A stretch of 64,000 bases of DNA from the NCBI RefSeq assembly GCF_033958435.1, contig NC_134146.1, positions 26,124,501 to 26,188,500 of the forward strand, written 5' to 3'. The stretch's first letter is position 1. The number at the start of each line of letters is the position of its first letter. Below the pieces are notes generated by a model that searched no databases, was not told the DNA's origin, and worked only from the letters and a program-made list of their open reading frames with translations. Position numbers and translations under genes: made by a program. This DNA comes from Carettochelys insculpta (lineage: Eukaryota > Chordata > Testudines > Carettochelyidae). Below, piece by piece: positions 10,551 through 22,707 of this stretch.

Positions 10551-12730
10551 CTAATACAATGATAATGAGTTTAACTACCCATAAATAAGATGGGTGAATG
10601 TCAAAACTGAGACTGTTTTTAGATTCAATTTTGATGCCTTAATCACTTGATCCTTGAAGCAAAAATAACCTCTCCCTTCCTCTCCTGAAGGATTTAGGCC
10701 TAAATAATACACAAGTTACTGCAAGAAATGAGGGTATATGAGACAGTAGGTAATTGACTACTATGTAATAAAATGCAGCATCATGAGGAAAGTTATAAAA
10801 AAAAATCCTAAACCCTAGAACAATGACATTTAATTTTAGAAAGGATTTCAAAGCTCATAAAAATGGCACAAGTCAAAAGCAAAGAAATTCAAATCCCTAA
10901 TTTGGCACGGACATTATTTAAGGCAACATTTCTCCAACTGTGAAATATGCAACCACAGCAGGCATGAAGGACTAGCCAAAGGGTGGAATAAAGGGAAGCA
11001 AACATTTATACATCAATGTAAGCACAACCAGTCTGTCAGAGCTTGAAACAGTGGCTGTGGAATGACCCTTTAACTTCACTAGATACCAACTCAGTGACTT
11101 TAAATTTTAAGATTAACTACTTTATTATTCAAAGCAAAGCAGTATTATGTTATAGAATTCTACTTCAGCATTTGTGAAAGGGGAGAGGCATAGCTCTACT
11201 TAAGGAGTTGTACAGGTGTAAAAGTTAAGATGTGCAGGCCTTTAATATGAGGTTAGTATGATTAGAGAAAGGGGAGGCAAGACACAACTTTTTCTTTCCA
11301 GAAGAGAGAGGGCTCAGCTTTCAAAACTGGAAAACAGATTTAAAGGAATAATGGAGAGTCCCGGGTGGCATACACACTTCTTAACAAGGGAAGAAGTAAA
11401 CCAGTATGCCTAAACAGGTATGCCGGAGAGATCCTTCAGAAAATGGAAATCAAAGCCTAACAGACAGTTAAAAGAATGTAAATTAAGCAGGCCACATTTA
11501 ACTACCTTAGGATGGTGAAACCAGAATTTAAAAAATAGTTAAAAACATTAAAAGAAATACATTTAATTATGGTAAGCTGTAAGAGTCCATGTTTCTGATG
11601 GACCAGCAAGGAATTAAGTGAGCAGTGCCACATTAGTCATATTTAGCTTCTCTGTACCATTCATCTATTTACTGATCTTCACTAGAAAAGATATTAGAAA
11701 GATAGCTACTGTTAAATGGTATGGCTGAACTACTAATAATTATAATACTTCCCTTTAAATCAGGGTTCTAAAAGAAAGGGTTATTTCTCTAAATGTTCTT
11801 TGAACCCATCAATAAACTATATAAAGACTTGTCATTTAGAATTTCAGACTGCCTGAAACAAAAATTTTTATTTGGTTATTGAAGTACTTACGGAGGGCTG
11901 AAGCAAAGAACTAACGTGGATAAGTAATTGGGTTAATGCCATTTTTTTATCATGAAAATTCAAACAAGGGGAAATCATAACGTTCTGCTGTACTGTGTAA
12001 GGACCAGTGATGTTTAAGCTATTTATTAACAACCCCCAAAAAAATGAGCAGACAAAGTACCAGCAAAGGTTACAGATGATAGTTTATGTTAGTCAGACCA
12101 AGCAACTCTGGAGGGACCCTTGCAAAGCCGAGGATGGCAAACACTATTGCCCACGAAATTCACCAGTGACAAATGCAATGGAAGGCATAAAATGAGCTAT
12201 ATATACTCCTTACCCGATTCTAAATTAACATACTAGGAAAAAGTTCTAGGCGTATAGATAACACCAAGACCTCTGAAAAAATGCCAGCATAGGACAAAAA
12301 AAAAAAAAAAGGAAGCAACGAATACGGACTAGGATGGAGAACACTAAATAGGCTATGGTATAAATTAATTGTATTCCCTTACCTGACATACTGAATTAAA
12401 TTTTGGTTCCCATGTCTCAGATAAAAACAGCAGAAATTGGATTTCAGAAGACCGCTTCACTGTGCAGCATGATTGCCACTCAATGAGCGTGTATGTGGTA
12501 AAAAGCAGGGTCTCTTTCTGCTGGAACACCAGGGGCTGCCATTTTTGAATGAGCCCCCCTCCCCTACCCCATGCACGTGTGGCTCCATGCCGGGACATAC
12601 ACAGTTCCTGCTGCCCCAGCACCTATGGCCTGGCATCTTCCTGGAGCAACCCCAGTAGCCCAGCCTAGCATGGTGTGACCGCTTGTATGGCCCCTGCAGC
12701 AGCAGGAAGGTAAGTCACTGGCATTCACTT
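10551..12730. other. Intergenic DNA, nothing recognised
   Basis: AT-rich sequence with short meaningless ORFs. A weak hAT-like end may be present at 10925-10980, and a poly-A run lies at 12296-12311. No gene or clear repeat boundary was found. Confidence 0.6.
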
Positions 12731-12734
12731 GTGG

Positions 12735-13245
12735 GGAGGTACCCAGCTCTGGAGAATGGGGAGGGCATTCGGGGGTGGGGAGGAACTGGAAGTATCTGGC
12801 TTTGGGGAAGAGGAGGGCATTTGGAGGACTGGAGGTACGCGGCTTTGTGGAATTGAGAGGGCATTTGGAGGGGGCAGGCTGAAAGTACCTGGCTTTCGGG
12901 GAGGGCATTCGGGGGGTGGGGGGTGGGCTGGAAGTACCTGGCTTTGTGGAATCTGGAGGGACTTCAGGAAGGGAGGGTGGAAGTACCTGGCTTTGTGGAA
13001 TCTGGAGGGACTTCAGGAAGGGAGGGTGCAAGTACCTGGCTTTGGCAAACCAGGTGGGCATTCTGTTGAAGGGACCTGGAAGTACACAGCTCTGTGGAAC
13101 AGGGAAGGCATTTGGGGAGTTGGAGGTACCTGGCTCTGGGGAACAGGAAGCACATTCAACTGCTGGCAGGGGCTGGAGGTACCTGGCTCTGGGCAACCAG
13201 GAGTGCATTCAGTTTGGGGGCTGGAGGTACCCAGCTTTAGGGAAC
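12735..13245. repeat. G-rich minisatellite, units of roughly 45-65 bp
   Basis: About ten diverged tandem units share the core 'ggaagtacctggctttg' followed by 'gaggg(c)att(t/c)(g)gg'. Two adjacent units at 12945-13030 are almost identical ('tctggagggacttcaggaag' occurs twice), which suggests recent unit duplication. Long ORFs on both strands through this tract come from the repeat and are not genes. Confidence 0.88.
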
Positions 13246-13261
13246 GGGGAACCTCACTGGG

Positions 13262-13530
13262 GGGGGGTCCACCAGGGGGGCAGTTAAGCTGCCAAGGATG
13301 TGGGTTAAGCTGCCAGGGAGGCAGCTTGAGCCCCTCTGGGGGGCAGTTAAGCCACCCATGGGGGCGGTTAAGGCCCTGCCGAGGCAGGGTTAAGCTTCCA
13401 GCAGGCGCTTAAGCTGCTGGGGGTGGCTTGGGCCCTGCTGGGGGGCAGTTAAACTGCCAGGGAGGTGGCTCAGGCCCCATGCAGTGGGAAATGGCTAGGA
13501 CCCCATGCAGGGTGAGCGGGTTAAGCTGTC
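13262..13530. repeat. Second G-rich tandem array
   Basis: It directly follows the first minisatellite. The unit, about 20-40 bp, centres on 'ggggcagttaagctgcca', itself partly palindromic (ttaagctgcca and gggcagttaa). At least seven degenerate copies are visible up to about 13530. G-run density is high on the plus strand. Confidence 0.8.
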
Positions 13531-13852
13531 AGAAGGGGGGCTGGGCTTTGGGGGCAGGGGAGGGTTTGGGGCTTGAGTTCCGCCACCTTTGTGCTGGAAG
13601 AAAAGCACTGAATAAAAGATACACAAAACCGGATGTTACACAGAAAGCAGACAGAGCACTTTCATGTACTGTCCTTAGATTGTGAGAAGGTGAAAGACTG
13701 CAAATTTTAACAGAACAAAATATTACTCGTACAATGCAAAAGTTCCTCTGTTGAACCCTTTGATACAAGATGCAATTGAAGTGAAGAGCTAAGCAGGATT
13801 TTTTTTTTTAAAAAAAAAGATTAAACGTGTCCATAGATAATGTAAACATACA

Positions 13853-14287
13853 GGCTGTGTCTACACTATCCCAAAACTTAAAAATGGCCATTTCAATGGC
13901 CATTTCAAAGTTTACTAATTAAGTGCTGAAATACATAATCAGCACATTAGAATGCCAGTGGCCACAGCACTTCGAAATGGCCACTTTTTGCCGCTGCGTG
14001 GCTCATCCAGACGGGGCTCCTTTTCAAAAGGACCCCACCAACTTCGAAATCCCCTTATTCCTACCAGCAGATTGGAATAAGGGGATTTTGAAGTTACCGG
14101 GTCCTTTCAAAAAGGACCCCCATCTGGATGAGCCGTGCGGCCGTGAGCTGCTGCAATTTTGAAGTGCTGCAGCCACCAGCATTCAAATGAGGCGCTGAAT
14201 ATGTATTTCAGCGCTTCATTAGTAAACTTTTAAATGGCCATGCAAATGGCCAAAAACATCCGGTTTTGGAATAATGTAGATGTAGCC
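13853..14287. mobile_element. Harbinger-type MITE with TSD ACA
   Basis: A 435-bp palindromic element. It begins GGCTGTGTCTACACTAT, ends ATAATGTAGATGTAGCC, and is flanked on both sides by ACA (13850-13852, 14288-14290). Arms contain 'aaatggccatttc' and 'aaaggacccc' blocks that recur inverted. Same subfamily as 60235-60657 and 62098-62529. Confidence 0.88.
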
Positions 14288-16064
14288 ACAGTTACAACAG
14301 ATAAAAGGAGGGAAACCAACCAAAAAAATACTCTGGGTGAGTCAATCCCACAAACTTCACAGTATAAACCAGTCTTGGTGACTTTTCCTGCAAGTAGATT
14401 ATTCCTTACAAGCCTATTGCCAGGTTTATTCTGAAAGAGCTGATATTGACTACTATCAGATACGATACTTAAATAGACCCCAGGCCTGATTTAACGGATG
14501 TTTTCTATTTTGATATTGAAGAAATATTCAAGATATTGTTTGTTTGTTTGTTTTCAGGGGAGATGTCTTTGCAGCAAAGTGGATCTAAAATAGGAGGAAA
14601 GGGGAGATCAACATTATTAGCAAGGTAAGAAAAAAATTTTAAATGTGAAGTTTTTAGTTCGATGGAGTAAAATATGGGTTTCACTGAGGACAACGGGCTG
14701 AAAGTAAGGAGAGAGTGATAAAGTGCAAAAAAATGTGAAATAACACTGGAAAAAAGTGCTTTATTTGACTAAGGAAGGTGCCAGGAGAGTTATTACTTAC
14801 CTGATAAGAGTACTTGTGGTATATAAGAGCAGGCTCACAGACTGAACAGAAAGGAGGGTAAAGACTGTTTAAAACAGTGGGACGGGGCACATGAGAAGAT
14901 TTTTCCAGGCCGTTGGGACACAGTTTAAGAAAAGCCATCTGGAATCTTAGGTAAAATTAGTGTTTCATGGTTTGTCCTTGTTTCCTTCCTTGGATATGTA
15001 TCTTAGTGAAGGACCTTTTTAATTTTCAAGTGAACTTTCAGAGACAATTCCCTCAAAGTGCAACGTTTAGAAGTAGCCGTCGTGCCCAGTATTAATGTAG
15101 TTGTTGTCCTGGGAACTGCTGGCAGAATTTGTGCACAGTCATCAATGAAGACCATCTGAAAGACTTGCAAAGGTTGAACCTGTTTTAACAGCTGGCTGCT
15201 GAACTGTTTGATATGCTGTCTTCAAGAACAATGTGGATTTGTATCAAGAGGGCTAATTCTTATACTAATAGAAACACTAGTACAGCACTGGTCACATCCC
15301 ACCTGTTTTTAAAAGTGTGTAGGTTGTAAAAAGTGTTTATTGTATTTACATACCCCTGAGGCAGCTTGGACAGAGAATGTTTAAACAGCATCCCAAAGAG
15401 TAAAACAAACTGCCATTGGATTTTCTCTTAGGTAACTCCCCCCCGGCCACACAAGACGTTAAAAAAAAAAAAAAAAGCAAACATGAGGACTATTAAAGCC
15501 CTTGCTATGACTTAAACTCCCTAAGTGGTTAAAATCAGTTTAGTGTTCTAAAAAGCCATCTTTACAGCAAAAGGACTAACATCAATACAGTAATGCTGTT
15601 CTACAGTTCCTGCAGAGCTATATTATATTTTTAGAAAGGCACAAGTTAGTGTTATAAACTATATGAAGTATATTGTTTTAGAAACGTCTGGTGAAAAAAA
15701 GTTACAAGAGTCTGATTTTATTTGGTTGGAATAAATTTATTTTGTCTGTAAACAAGGTGTTTAATAGTTATGGCATTTTTTGAAATGCATATTAAATCAG
15801 ATGAGTTAGACTGTATCCCAGATGTAAAAGAGCAGGGAAAGAAATGGACAAATCAGCAACAAGAATTTGTTTAAATCTGTACATTATCCACAAGGCCCAA
15901 ATAATAGAAGCAAATACTAGAATGTCCCTAAAGTAGTGCCATTCAAAGAAATCCTTATAGTCAGTTAAAATCCATCTCACAATAGCAACAGTTCATTTTT
16001 TTAAACAATAGTATGGCACAGAATACATATTAAAAAATTCATCACAAGAAAGCCAAGTCAGTTA
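14288..16064. other. Intergenic DNA downstream of PFN2
   Basis: AT-rich, with a poly-A tract at 15462-15477. TTTATT hexamers (AATAAA on the minus strand) at 15717-15722 and 15736-15741 could be more distal PFN2 polyadenylation signals. No coding potential is supported. Confidence 0.5.
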
Positions 16065-17317
16065 TTCCAACCAATACCATCTCCCGTTTATTATTTTTTA
16101 TACAGAGTTCTGCAGTTCTGTTTAAATGGACATACAAGTTAGTACCGTGCTTGAATGGACAGTTTGGTTATACATTTTAGATGACTAGTGCACAAGGCAG
16201 TTTACTCCACAATTTCCGCAGCAAGGGTGAGGCACGCCAAATGACTATTTAAATTTGAAATGGTACAATTTTCAACAATTTTAAACTTATGAACTACCAC
16301 CCCTCATATTAACATTGGTATTGGAGCAGCATGTCTCTTCACATTATCAGTTAGATCAGACAAAAAGATTGGAGAACAGGCAACCAATGTTTAGCAGAAG
16401 GTGGCAGTTTTCTACAATGTCCCTGTAGTTTCATATAAAACCTCAAGCTGCAAATTAAAAATTGGTCCTATGAAAAACTGAAATCGGACACACTCCAGGT
16501 GGTTATGTTGAAATAGCTAATGTCCATAATGGCAGCCTTTTACAATTCAACTACAGAACAGGAGCTGGCATTAAAAAAAAAAAAAGTGCCTGAGCTATTG
16601 CAATGATGGAATGTCCCTGGGTATTCATTCAGGACTGTGACTGTAAGATCAGGGAAGAAATGCATCTACACCACTGGATAGTTCTGTAGTTGCACCCATT
16701 AAGCAGTGTGTGCTTCAGATAACAAGAAGAGTTTTGTAAGTCTACAGTGAAGTGGAACAACAAAACCAATCAAACACAGTAGCTTTTGAGTGGCAAATTG
16801 GTTAAACAAACCAGGCACTGTATAAAAATAGGTGAAAGCAAATAAAATATGGATGAAAGAGTGGACAAGGGAGAAGATATGCATGCACTTCCCCCACCCA
16901 CCAACCATGCTCTACAAAAGGAAGACCTAAATGAGCTGTGTAATTGCTCAAAGTGCTGAAGAGACATTGATAAAGTCAGATTGTACAATCGGCACCTTGT
17001 TTAGTGTTTAAATTGTTTTAGTTGTCAATACCGTATTAGCTGCTAAGACAAGCAAATGCTAGACTTGGCATACTCCCCTGCAAAAAACATTTTTCAAGGT
17101 ATCATGCGTATCATGTGAAAATGGTACCAGATATGGGACTCAGTTACATACAGTGGTTAACATACAAATGAACACAAGGGTAACTGGAATCATGATATTA
17201 GGAAAAAATGGGTAAATTAAAAAAAAAAAAGAACAACTACCATCTAGAGTCTGGTAGCATTGTGAACACAACTGGGTGGTAATGAAGACAGTTGCTAGGT
17301 GAATGGGGAGAGGCTGC
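16065..17317 (-). terminator. PFN2: PFN2 3'UTR and candidate polyadenylation signal
   Basis: About 1.25 kb downstream (lower coordinates) of the 17318 stop, AT-rich and without coding potential. TTTATT at 16087-16092 reads AATAAA on the minus strand and is my preferred signal for the shared 3' end. The boundary is inferred. Confidence 0.5.
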
Positions 17318-17415
17318 TTAGATGTCAGACTTCCTCAAGTATAAAGCCAGTTCACATGCTTTCTTGTTCAGTGTCCCTCCACAGACACCTTCCTTTCCCA
17401 TGACTATAACCAATG
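17318..17415 (-). CDS. PFN2: PFN2 alternative last coding exon (2b-type C-terminus)
   Basis: A 98-nt exon from acceptor CTCCAG (just above 17415) to TAA at 17318-17320. Joined to exon 2 it gives ALVIVMGKEGVCGGTLNKKA and then CELALYLRKSDI: the profilin C-terminal strand and helix in the 2b form. Length and phase equal those of exon 17651-17748, so either can end a 140-residue protein. Profilin-2 binds G-actin, poly-proline ligands and phosphoinositides; swapping the C-terminal helix changes ligand affinity. Cys replaces His and Tyr of the partner exon at two places, which is unusual. A long U-rich tract (A-rich on the plus strand, 17451-17497) lies just upstream of the acceptor and may regulate its choice. 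Confidence 0.93.
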
Positions 17416-17650
17416 CTGGAGTACACAATGAAACAAAACAGAAATGAACAGAATTAAAAAAAAAACAAAAAAAGAAAACAAACAAAAAAAAAAAACCTTT
17501 CCCCACCAACAAAGGGATACAAAGGAGACACAGGTTCATACCCCATCACCCTGCATTGCTAATAAAGTTTCCAGAATGTAAGGTTTAAAGCCCACTGCCA
17601 GGAAAGTTTAATAGCAATTTTCCCCTAATACTTAACAGTCTGCCTAGCAA

Positions 17651-17748
17651 CTAGAACCCAGAGTCTCTCAAGTATTTTGCCATTGAGTATGCCTTCTTAT
17701 TCAATCCGCCTCCATGGACCCCTTCTTTGCCCATTACAAAGACCAAGA
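17651..17748 (-). CDS. PFN2: PFN2 last coding exon (2a-type C-terminus)
   Basis: A 98-nt exon following a U-rich acceptor (TTTCAG, above 17748) and ending with TAG at 17651-17653. It encodes [20 protein letters not shown] and then [12 protein letters not shown], matching the 2a isoform, the main neuronal form in mammals. With exons 1 and 2 the total is 132+193+98 = 423 nt, exactly 140 codons plus stop. It lies closer to exon 2 than the 2b exon, so 2b transcripts must skip it. The 236-nt gap between the two exons has only a weak ATTAAA, so the 2a mRNA may read through the 2b exon as 3'UTR. Confidence 0.97.
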
Positions 17749-20053
17749 CTGAAAGAGAAAAGAAAAAAAAAAGAGGTTTTAGAGTGTTAGACAAGAAAAT
17801 AATGCATGTTTTAATTAGATACTGCAAGGTACACAAATTCAAAGTTTTGCTATTTGGATATTAAGCTAGCTCTACAAGAGCTTTCTAAACTACAAATGTC
17901 TACAGGGTAGGGAGAGAGAAGTCTCCATGACTCCAAAGAGAGAAGTTGTGTGCTAACAGTATAACTTTGCAAAACACCTGACAATATGTCATTACTTCTA
18001 TTTTAAAGATAAAATTTATCATGGTGCATGTTACCATCTAACCTCTCTGACCAGGAAACTTTGGGTATATCTTAGGAAGTAGACAAAATAAAGATCTTAA
18101 AAAGGAGAAAGGTAGCAATGTCAGAATACACAGGAGATTCTAGTATTTTTAGTCTAGAAATTAAGTTTGGAGTGGTAATGGGTGTATTTTATTTGGCAGT
18201 TTATCATTAAAGTTTAAGTAACTTTTATGTACAAGTTTGTGTTTATGACAGTATTGTAAAGGTATATAAACAAATTAATTCTGGGTGAAATGCTGAAACT
18301 CCCCTTCCATTATAGAGCAGTTTGCTTTTTGGAAGGTAATTCTGGGCTCATTTTAAATCTAGTTTCTCCCCTTTCTCCATACAAAGGTACACTACAACAA
18401 TGACAATACTGCTTTAGCAGTATCTGTTTCCTACAGAATTCTAGCCAATAGTACACAATATGCCATGAGGCTTTACATGCTAACTGCCACCAGATGTCAC
18501 TAGAATAAAATACATATGAACTTGGAAGGATTAGATTTTTCTTAGTAAATGTTGGTTTCACCATCCACTCAAGCCAATGAAAAACTACATCCATCCATAA
18601 ATGCAACTTACAGATAGACAAAGAAAGAAATGTTACTTGAGAATGAATTATAGTTTGCTATGAGGATATTTGCTTTGTATATTTTAACATGATATCAACG
18701 TTTTAATACTAATTTTTTGAATTTTTTGAATCTGTGTCTAACATTAGATGCTTCTGTATTCCTCCACTGTGTGACCAGCCTGAAATTTTGCACAACTGAA
18801 AATTTGAATCAATAATTGAAAAATATGCTTCTAAACAATGAAATTCTAAAAAATAAAGATCACATTATGCCAGGCATAACTTAAATGTTCCAAATTTTAT
18901 TTCACAGCATACTGGCTCACTTTAAATTGAAGTTTGAATTAAGAATGGTGGGACAGGAACTACTGCAATAAATACATTTGGCCTACGTGTGGGTATGCAG
19001 CAGAACTGCACTAAGACCAGATCACAAGGGGGCATATCTTAAATAATGCAAACATAAAAGTAACTATAATCAACAATTATCTAGAGAGTGAAACCAATTT
19101 TCCTTAAAAGGAAAGGAAGAGAATTAGTCATTTAGCCAAGCAGCTCAGAAATCTTTATCTATTCCATTTGAATATATTGTTAAAATACTCAGAACATCTC
19201 CATAGCCTACCTAAAACTACACAATACTGGAGTGTCTCTGTATCTATTTTTTGTTTATACATTGACCTTGGTTTCCAACATATTAAGTCTACAACAGTGA
19301 TCAACAAAATGCCAAGAATGTCTTGGATGTTCTCATATGCTTGTACCCAGAGTTTTGAGAAATTTCTTTTGGAATAGAGTCGAGTTCCTTCCAAGTAGGG
19401 TGTATTTTATAGAAGCTTAGATGAAATGCACAAGCAGACAAGCTTTTTATAAATCGCTTACAGCTATGCTGTTGGACAGAGTTCATTCGTTGATTCAGAA
19501 TCAAGGCTTCAAGATTCTCAACAGAGTTAGAATAAAACTTAAGAGTATATAACTTATGATTCAAACTAGGTATTCCATACAAGAATTTCAATTCTCTGCG
19601 GAAGAGGTTTTAGTAGAGAAGTCACGTTAGAGTATGCCTATGTTGAACAAGATATTTCAAAAAGATGTAATAAACATTCACCATCATTATGACACTATGT
19701 TTTAGACTCCAAAAATGTTAACAGCAACATAGCTAGTGCATATGGCTGACAGACTGAATTTAGTCCAACTGATACACAGACTATACTGTTTTATTAAAGT
19801 CTGTAGGCACAAGTTGCCATATGACAAAGACAATTAAGTGCTCAACAGAGGTCACTCATCTAGGAATGCTAGATATGGACCCAATCTTGGAAAACAGATT
19901 GATCAAAATTAAACACCAGGGTTTGTGTCTGTGCAGATTCTACATTAATTTGAAGAAAGTTTTAAGTAATTTGGTGATTAGTCCTTAGTTTTGAAGGCTG
20001 CATTCTTGTTTTCCTAGTTTAAAATTTTGGAGAAAAAAAACTGCACAGCTTAC
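17749..20053 (-). other. PFN2: PFN2 intron 2
   Basis: About 2.3 kb of AT-rich intron between the GTAAGC donor at 20053 and the 2a acceptor. No repeat with clear ends and no coding exon were seen. Confidence 0.8.
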
Positions 20054-20246
20054 CTCGACCAGCTCTGCCTACTGCAACATTGTACGTTGGCTCGCCACCT
20101 TGACTCTTTGTTCTGATGTCCATTGTGCATTCACTATCAACATACAGGCTATCTCTGATCACAGAGCACTTCTTTGCACCAAGAGTCAAACCGTTGGTGA
20201 AGAAACCCTCTCGATCTTTTCCTACAATCATATCTATTTCTGTAGG
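20054..20246 (-). CDS. PFN2: PFN2 exon 2
   Basis: A 193-nt exon between AACAG (above 20246) and GTAAGC (from 20053 down). It starts in phase 0 with [20 protein letters not shown], continues through [16 protein letters not shown], and ends [13 protein letters not shown] plus the first G of the next codon. This is the central profilin fold, with the actin-contacting and phosphoinositide-contacting strands. No frameshift or stop. Confidence 0.98.
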
Positions 20247-22707
20247 CTGTTAAAAAAGAAATTCAGTGTTACACTCCAAACTTTCTCAACTAGCTTTCGC
20301 AGAAGATACTAGATTTTGTGTATTTTAAATTAAGTAGCTTACAGGCTTAATTTCCAATCATAAGGGTCATTCAAGTTTCTCCCAAGACAAAGCACTTCTG
20401 GAGGCAAGTATTCGTTATTTACAGTTATATTTTCCTTAATTTAGTACCATTTTAAAAGTGAATCCAAGTGTGGTTTTGAGATATTTCATAGTTAGACTGT
20501 AATATTAATTGTACAGTTATAAATTAAATCTCAAATACTGATAAGGTCTAGAAGTTAGATTCCAATAAGTCTTCTTTTGGAAGAAGGCAATGTGATGTCA
20601 TCAAGCATTTTGTTAACTACAGGGGGAGGGGCACTTATTTTAGTAAGCAAATGAATCACACTTTTGTTACTTGATACTGAGGAACCAAAAAAGCCTTCCA
20701 GACCTTGTCTTGATAAACAGTGATGCAGGTGTTCCCCAGTCCCATTTGCCTTGACAACAATGTGTACGGTATTAACATACTCCTCTCAGGTCAGGTGCCA
20801 CAGTTCTATGAAAGGCCAAATAACTATGACTCTAATGCAAAATGTAGCCAAATTGATGTTGCACAAAAAATGTTCAGCTTTGTCCTTTTTTAGGCGCAAG
20901 GAGTGTTACATAATAGCACAGCTAAGTTTGAATGATCCAGACAGTGCCCTCAGATACCAACAGTGCCATAGTTCCAGCAAACACATAGGTTCCACAGTAC
21001 CCTAAAAAGTGGAAGAGAGGAACACAACACTAAAGTGACCCCTCTGTGCACAGGGAAATCGAGCTCTTTAGTCCTTGCGGGAGCTCAAGACAGGCTGCAT
21101 TTAAAAAGATATTTGGTTGCATTAACCCCACACCTTTTACCCACAAAATCTGTGTCCCCTTCCACAGGGGACTCTCTCCGCAGCACTGCTTTCAAGATAG
21201 AAAAGGAGGTGGCAGTGGAGTGAAAGCAAGGAAGGAGCAATATGCTTCCTAACAGTAAGCAAGCAAGGAGAAAGGAGGCGTTGCCCTGCAGAACTGCACA
21301 GTCATAGTAGGCCTTGCCTGGCCTTTTTCAATCATACACGGGTACTGTGCCTAGCCAAATCCTAAAAAGGCACAAGGACACATGGGGGGTGGGGACTCTG
21401 ACATCAGCTGGAAATCCTCAGGGCACCACTTGATTAACCATCTCTAGGTAGGGAAAGGCTATAATTGCAGAGTTGGTTTCCTGAGCGGTGGCCTGTATGG
21501 CTACTCCCTACTGACACCATATCCTAGAAGAGGGTCTGAGGAGTGGGGGGTGCAGCTGTGGCCGTGCAATGAGATCACTTAACTCTGGAGGTGGGAGGAG
21601 AAAGCTTTTATGTAGGAGGGCTGCCTTTGCATACCAAGTCTGCCAGCAAAGAGGGGCCTACGGAGAGAACGGAGAACTGGCAGGCACGACAGCCACCTGG
21701 TATGGAGGGCAAATCCAACATGACATGACTGCGCCCACCCCCGCCTCTCCCCACAAAGAGAGTAGCAACCCGGGCGCCCAGGCTGCAGCACGGCAGAGGC
21801 CTACGGGGCGGACGAGGGGAGGGGGCACCTCGGCCTGCTGCAAAACGCGCACCACGACACCAGGGTGCAGCCCCCACACGCAATTCCCCACCACCCGCCG
21901 CGCCGCTCTGGCACAGAAAGGGAGCGATACGGCCCCCTTCAACCGGCTTTCCCTGGTCCTGAAACGGTTCTGCGAGCGCCCGGCCGCCCGGGAGCGCGGC
22001 CGCCCGCGGGGAGCGGCGGGCGGGCAGGGCTGTGCAGCGCGGGCGGGATGATTGATGCCCCGGAGGAGGGCCGCGGAGGAGGGCGGACAGAAAGCGGGGA
22101 GGGGGAGTCAATGGCAGTGCGCCATCTTGGAGATGGAAAACATGTAGCCAACGGCGAGGATTCACGAAAGCCGCCTACGCCAGGTACGTAACCGCTCCGC
22201 AGCGGCCAGGCCGGGGCGCCGCCATCCCTACGCCAAGTCTCCACCACCGCCGGCCTTTCTCTCCTCCGGCCGCCCTCCCTCCCTCCCTCCCTCCGCCGCA
22301 TTGCCGGCTCCGGCTTAGCCGGCGCGGGGCGCCCCCGCAGCACGGCGCCCCCGCGGGGGAGGGGGGCAAGCCGCGGGCCGCCGTCCAGAACAGCCACCCC
22401 CGCCCACCCACCCACATAACGGCCCCCGCCGCTCTCTCGGGCCAGACCCCGACCAAACCCGCGGCGCCCTTGGGGGCTGCCGGGCCCCTCGCGCCGCCCG
22501 GCAGGGCCCGGGGGTGGGACCCCACTGTCCCGCTCGCTGCCGGCCTCGCTGCGGCGCTCACCGGACAGGAGACGGCGGCCCCCCACCCCAGCGAGCGGCG
22601 GCTCTTTGCACCATCCTGCCCCCCCCTCTCCCGCCCCCCAGCGGCGGTGCCCGGCGCGCCGGGCCGGGCGGGAGGCTCGCAGGCGGCGCGGGGTCCGCGG
22701 CCCTTAC
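20247..22707 (-). other. PFN2: PFN2 intron 1
   Basis: About 2.5 kb. The promoter-proximal part (about 21860-22707) is CpG-dense and may be regulatory. It includes GCCATCTTGG at 22121-22130, which read on the minus strand is the YY1-type motif CAAGATGGC. The rest is ordinary sequence. Confidence 0.7.

Noticed and set aside
12564..13412. Repetitive ORFs of over 200 codons on both strands
   Set aside because: Produced by the minisatellite period; the repeated 'ARYL' and 'KYLALW' peptides mirror the DNA repeat.
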